A stretch of 12,857 nucleotides of DNA from JANXAZ01 sp037446605 (GTDB lineage: Bacteria; Pseudomonadota; Alphaproteobacteria; Geminicoccales; Geminicoccaceae), in the NCBI GenBank assembly GCA_037446605.1, contig JBBIIE010000090.1, positions 1-12,857 of the forward strand. Direction: 5' to 3'. The notes below the pieces were generated by a model. That model did not search any database, had not been told where the DNA came from, and saw nothing but the letters and a program-made list of their open reading frames with translations. Shown here one piece after another: positions 12,545-12,857 of the stretch. The position numbers were made by a program, and so were the translations under genes. How positions within the stretch are numbered: the first letter of the stretch is position 1; every line of letters starts with the position of its first letter.

Positions 12545-12857
12545 TCAGCCCTTCACCCCGCCGAGCGCGATGCCCTGGATGAAATGTCGCTGGGTCAGAA
12601 GGAAGAGGGTGATCGAGGGGATGCAGAGGATGGTCACCGCGGCCATCGCCACGGCGTACCCCTCGAGCTGGGTGTGGGTCCCCACCACCGGGGCGAAGGC
12701 GGCCATGCCGACGGGCAGGGTCTTCATCGATTCGTCGAAGGTCACGAGCAGAGGCCACAGGAAGTTGTTCCAGTTGAGCGTGAAGAGGATCACCGTGGCC
12801 GCGATCAGGGGCGCCCGGGCGAGCGGCAGGGCGATCGTGAAGAAGATCCTGAACCGG
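12545..12857 (-). CDS. ABC transporter permease, MalG-type carbohydrate importer (C-terminal part)
   Basis: The last ~103 residues of a sugar-transport permease; the 5' part lies outside the window. RIFFTIALPLARAPLIAATV is the second half of the EAA loop, by which MalG/MalF-type permeases contact the ATPase. Then follow VILFTLNWNNFLWPLLVTFD, SMKTLPVGMAAFAPVVG, a final membrane helix MAAVTILCIPSITLFLLTQR and the conserved terminal RHFIQGIALGGVKG. It belongs to an oligosaccharide or monosaccharide importer of the CUT1 class. The aldehyde dehydrogenase starts 20 bp after its stop, so transport and oxidation of the imported compound or its product are probably co-expressed. Confidence 0.9.
   Translation of the reverse strand, partial: RFRIFFTIALPLARAPLIAATVILFTLNWNNFLWPLLVTFDESMKTLPVGMAAFAPVVGTHTQLEGYAVAMAAVTILCIPSITLFLLTQRHFIQGIALGGVKG

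Noticed and set aside
1..12857. Mobile element, phage, CRISPR or defence system
   Set aside because: No transposase, integrase, reverse transcriptase, nuclease, toxin or spacer-repeat array was seen; the window is catabolic and transport genes plus a decayed region.

Overview
This is a very GC-rich window whose genes have strongly GC-biased third codon positions. The gene families (SAF/UxaA dehydratase, DapA-like aldolase, NMT1-type importer, GlxA/AraC regulator, ThuA/ThuB pair) suggest a soil or aquatic proteobacterium, most likely an alphaproteobacterium of the Rhodospirillales/Rhizobiales kind. That placement is inferred from gene content and GC only. I see no rRNA, tRNA, CRISPR, integrase or IS element.

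Layout. (1) Bases 1-554: non-coding DNA built from about three degenerate copies of a ~180 bp tandem repeat, leading into a plus-strand HupE/UreJ-family membrane protein (555-1649). (2) Converging on it, a minus-strand thuA gene (1662-2387) preceded by a damaged Gfo/Idh/MocA (ThuB-like) oxidoreductase (2398 to about 3290). The oxidoreductase has lost its N-terminus, has an in-frame TGA at a Trp position and lacks about ten residues. (3) Bases ~3290-4842: a graveyard of plus-strand fragments. It holds an unrecognised coding-like piece, an alpha/beta hydrolase with intact catalytic residues but a one-base frameshift, and what looks like the last ~30 residues of a second Gfo/Idh/MocA gene.

(4) Bases 4843-9959: a tightly packed six-gene minus-strand operon. 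In transcription order it encodes a DapA-family lyase/aldolase, a SAF-domain small subunit, a UxaA-family large subunit, an NMT1/TauA-like periplasmic binding protein, an ABC ATPase and an ABC permease. Three successive junctions are GTGA/GTGA/ATGA stop-start overlaps. The operon most simply encodes uptake of a small organic anion and its dehydration or C-S lysis, followed by aldol cleavage. The split SAF/UxaA pair has the same two-gene layout as (2R)-sulfolactate sulfo-lyase (SuyAB) and sits with a Tau/Ssu-type importer, so a sulfonate substrate is a real alternative to a sugar acid.

(5) A divergent regulator of the GlxA/AraC type (10085-11149) shares a 125 bp intergenic region with that operon. 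A perfect 13 bp inverted repeat has one arm inside that region and the other over the regulator's start codon. (6) The regulator overlaps by 26 bp the 3' end of a minus-strand aldehyde dehydrogenase (11124-12524). The dehydrogenase follows the C-terminal part of a MalG-type sugar ABC permease (12545 to the window end) in a second catabolic operon that continues beyond the window.

I see no clear novel defence or mobile system. The points most worth checking are the mixed importer/UxaA operon, the 13 bp inverted repeat, the tandem repeat ahead of hupE, the triple start of the binding protein, and the decaying region 2398-4842.
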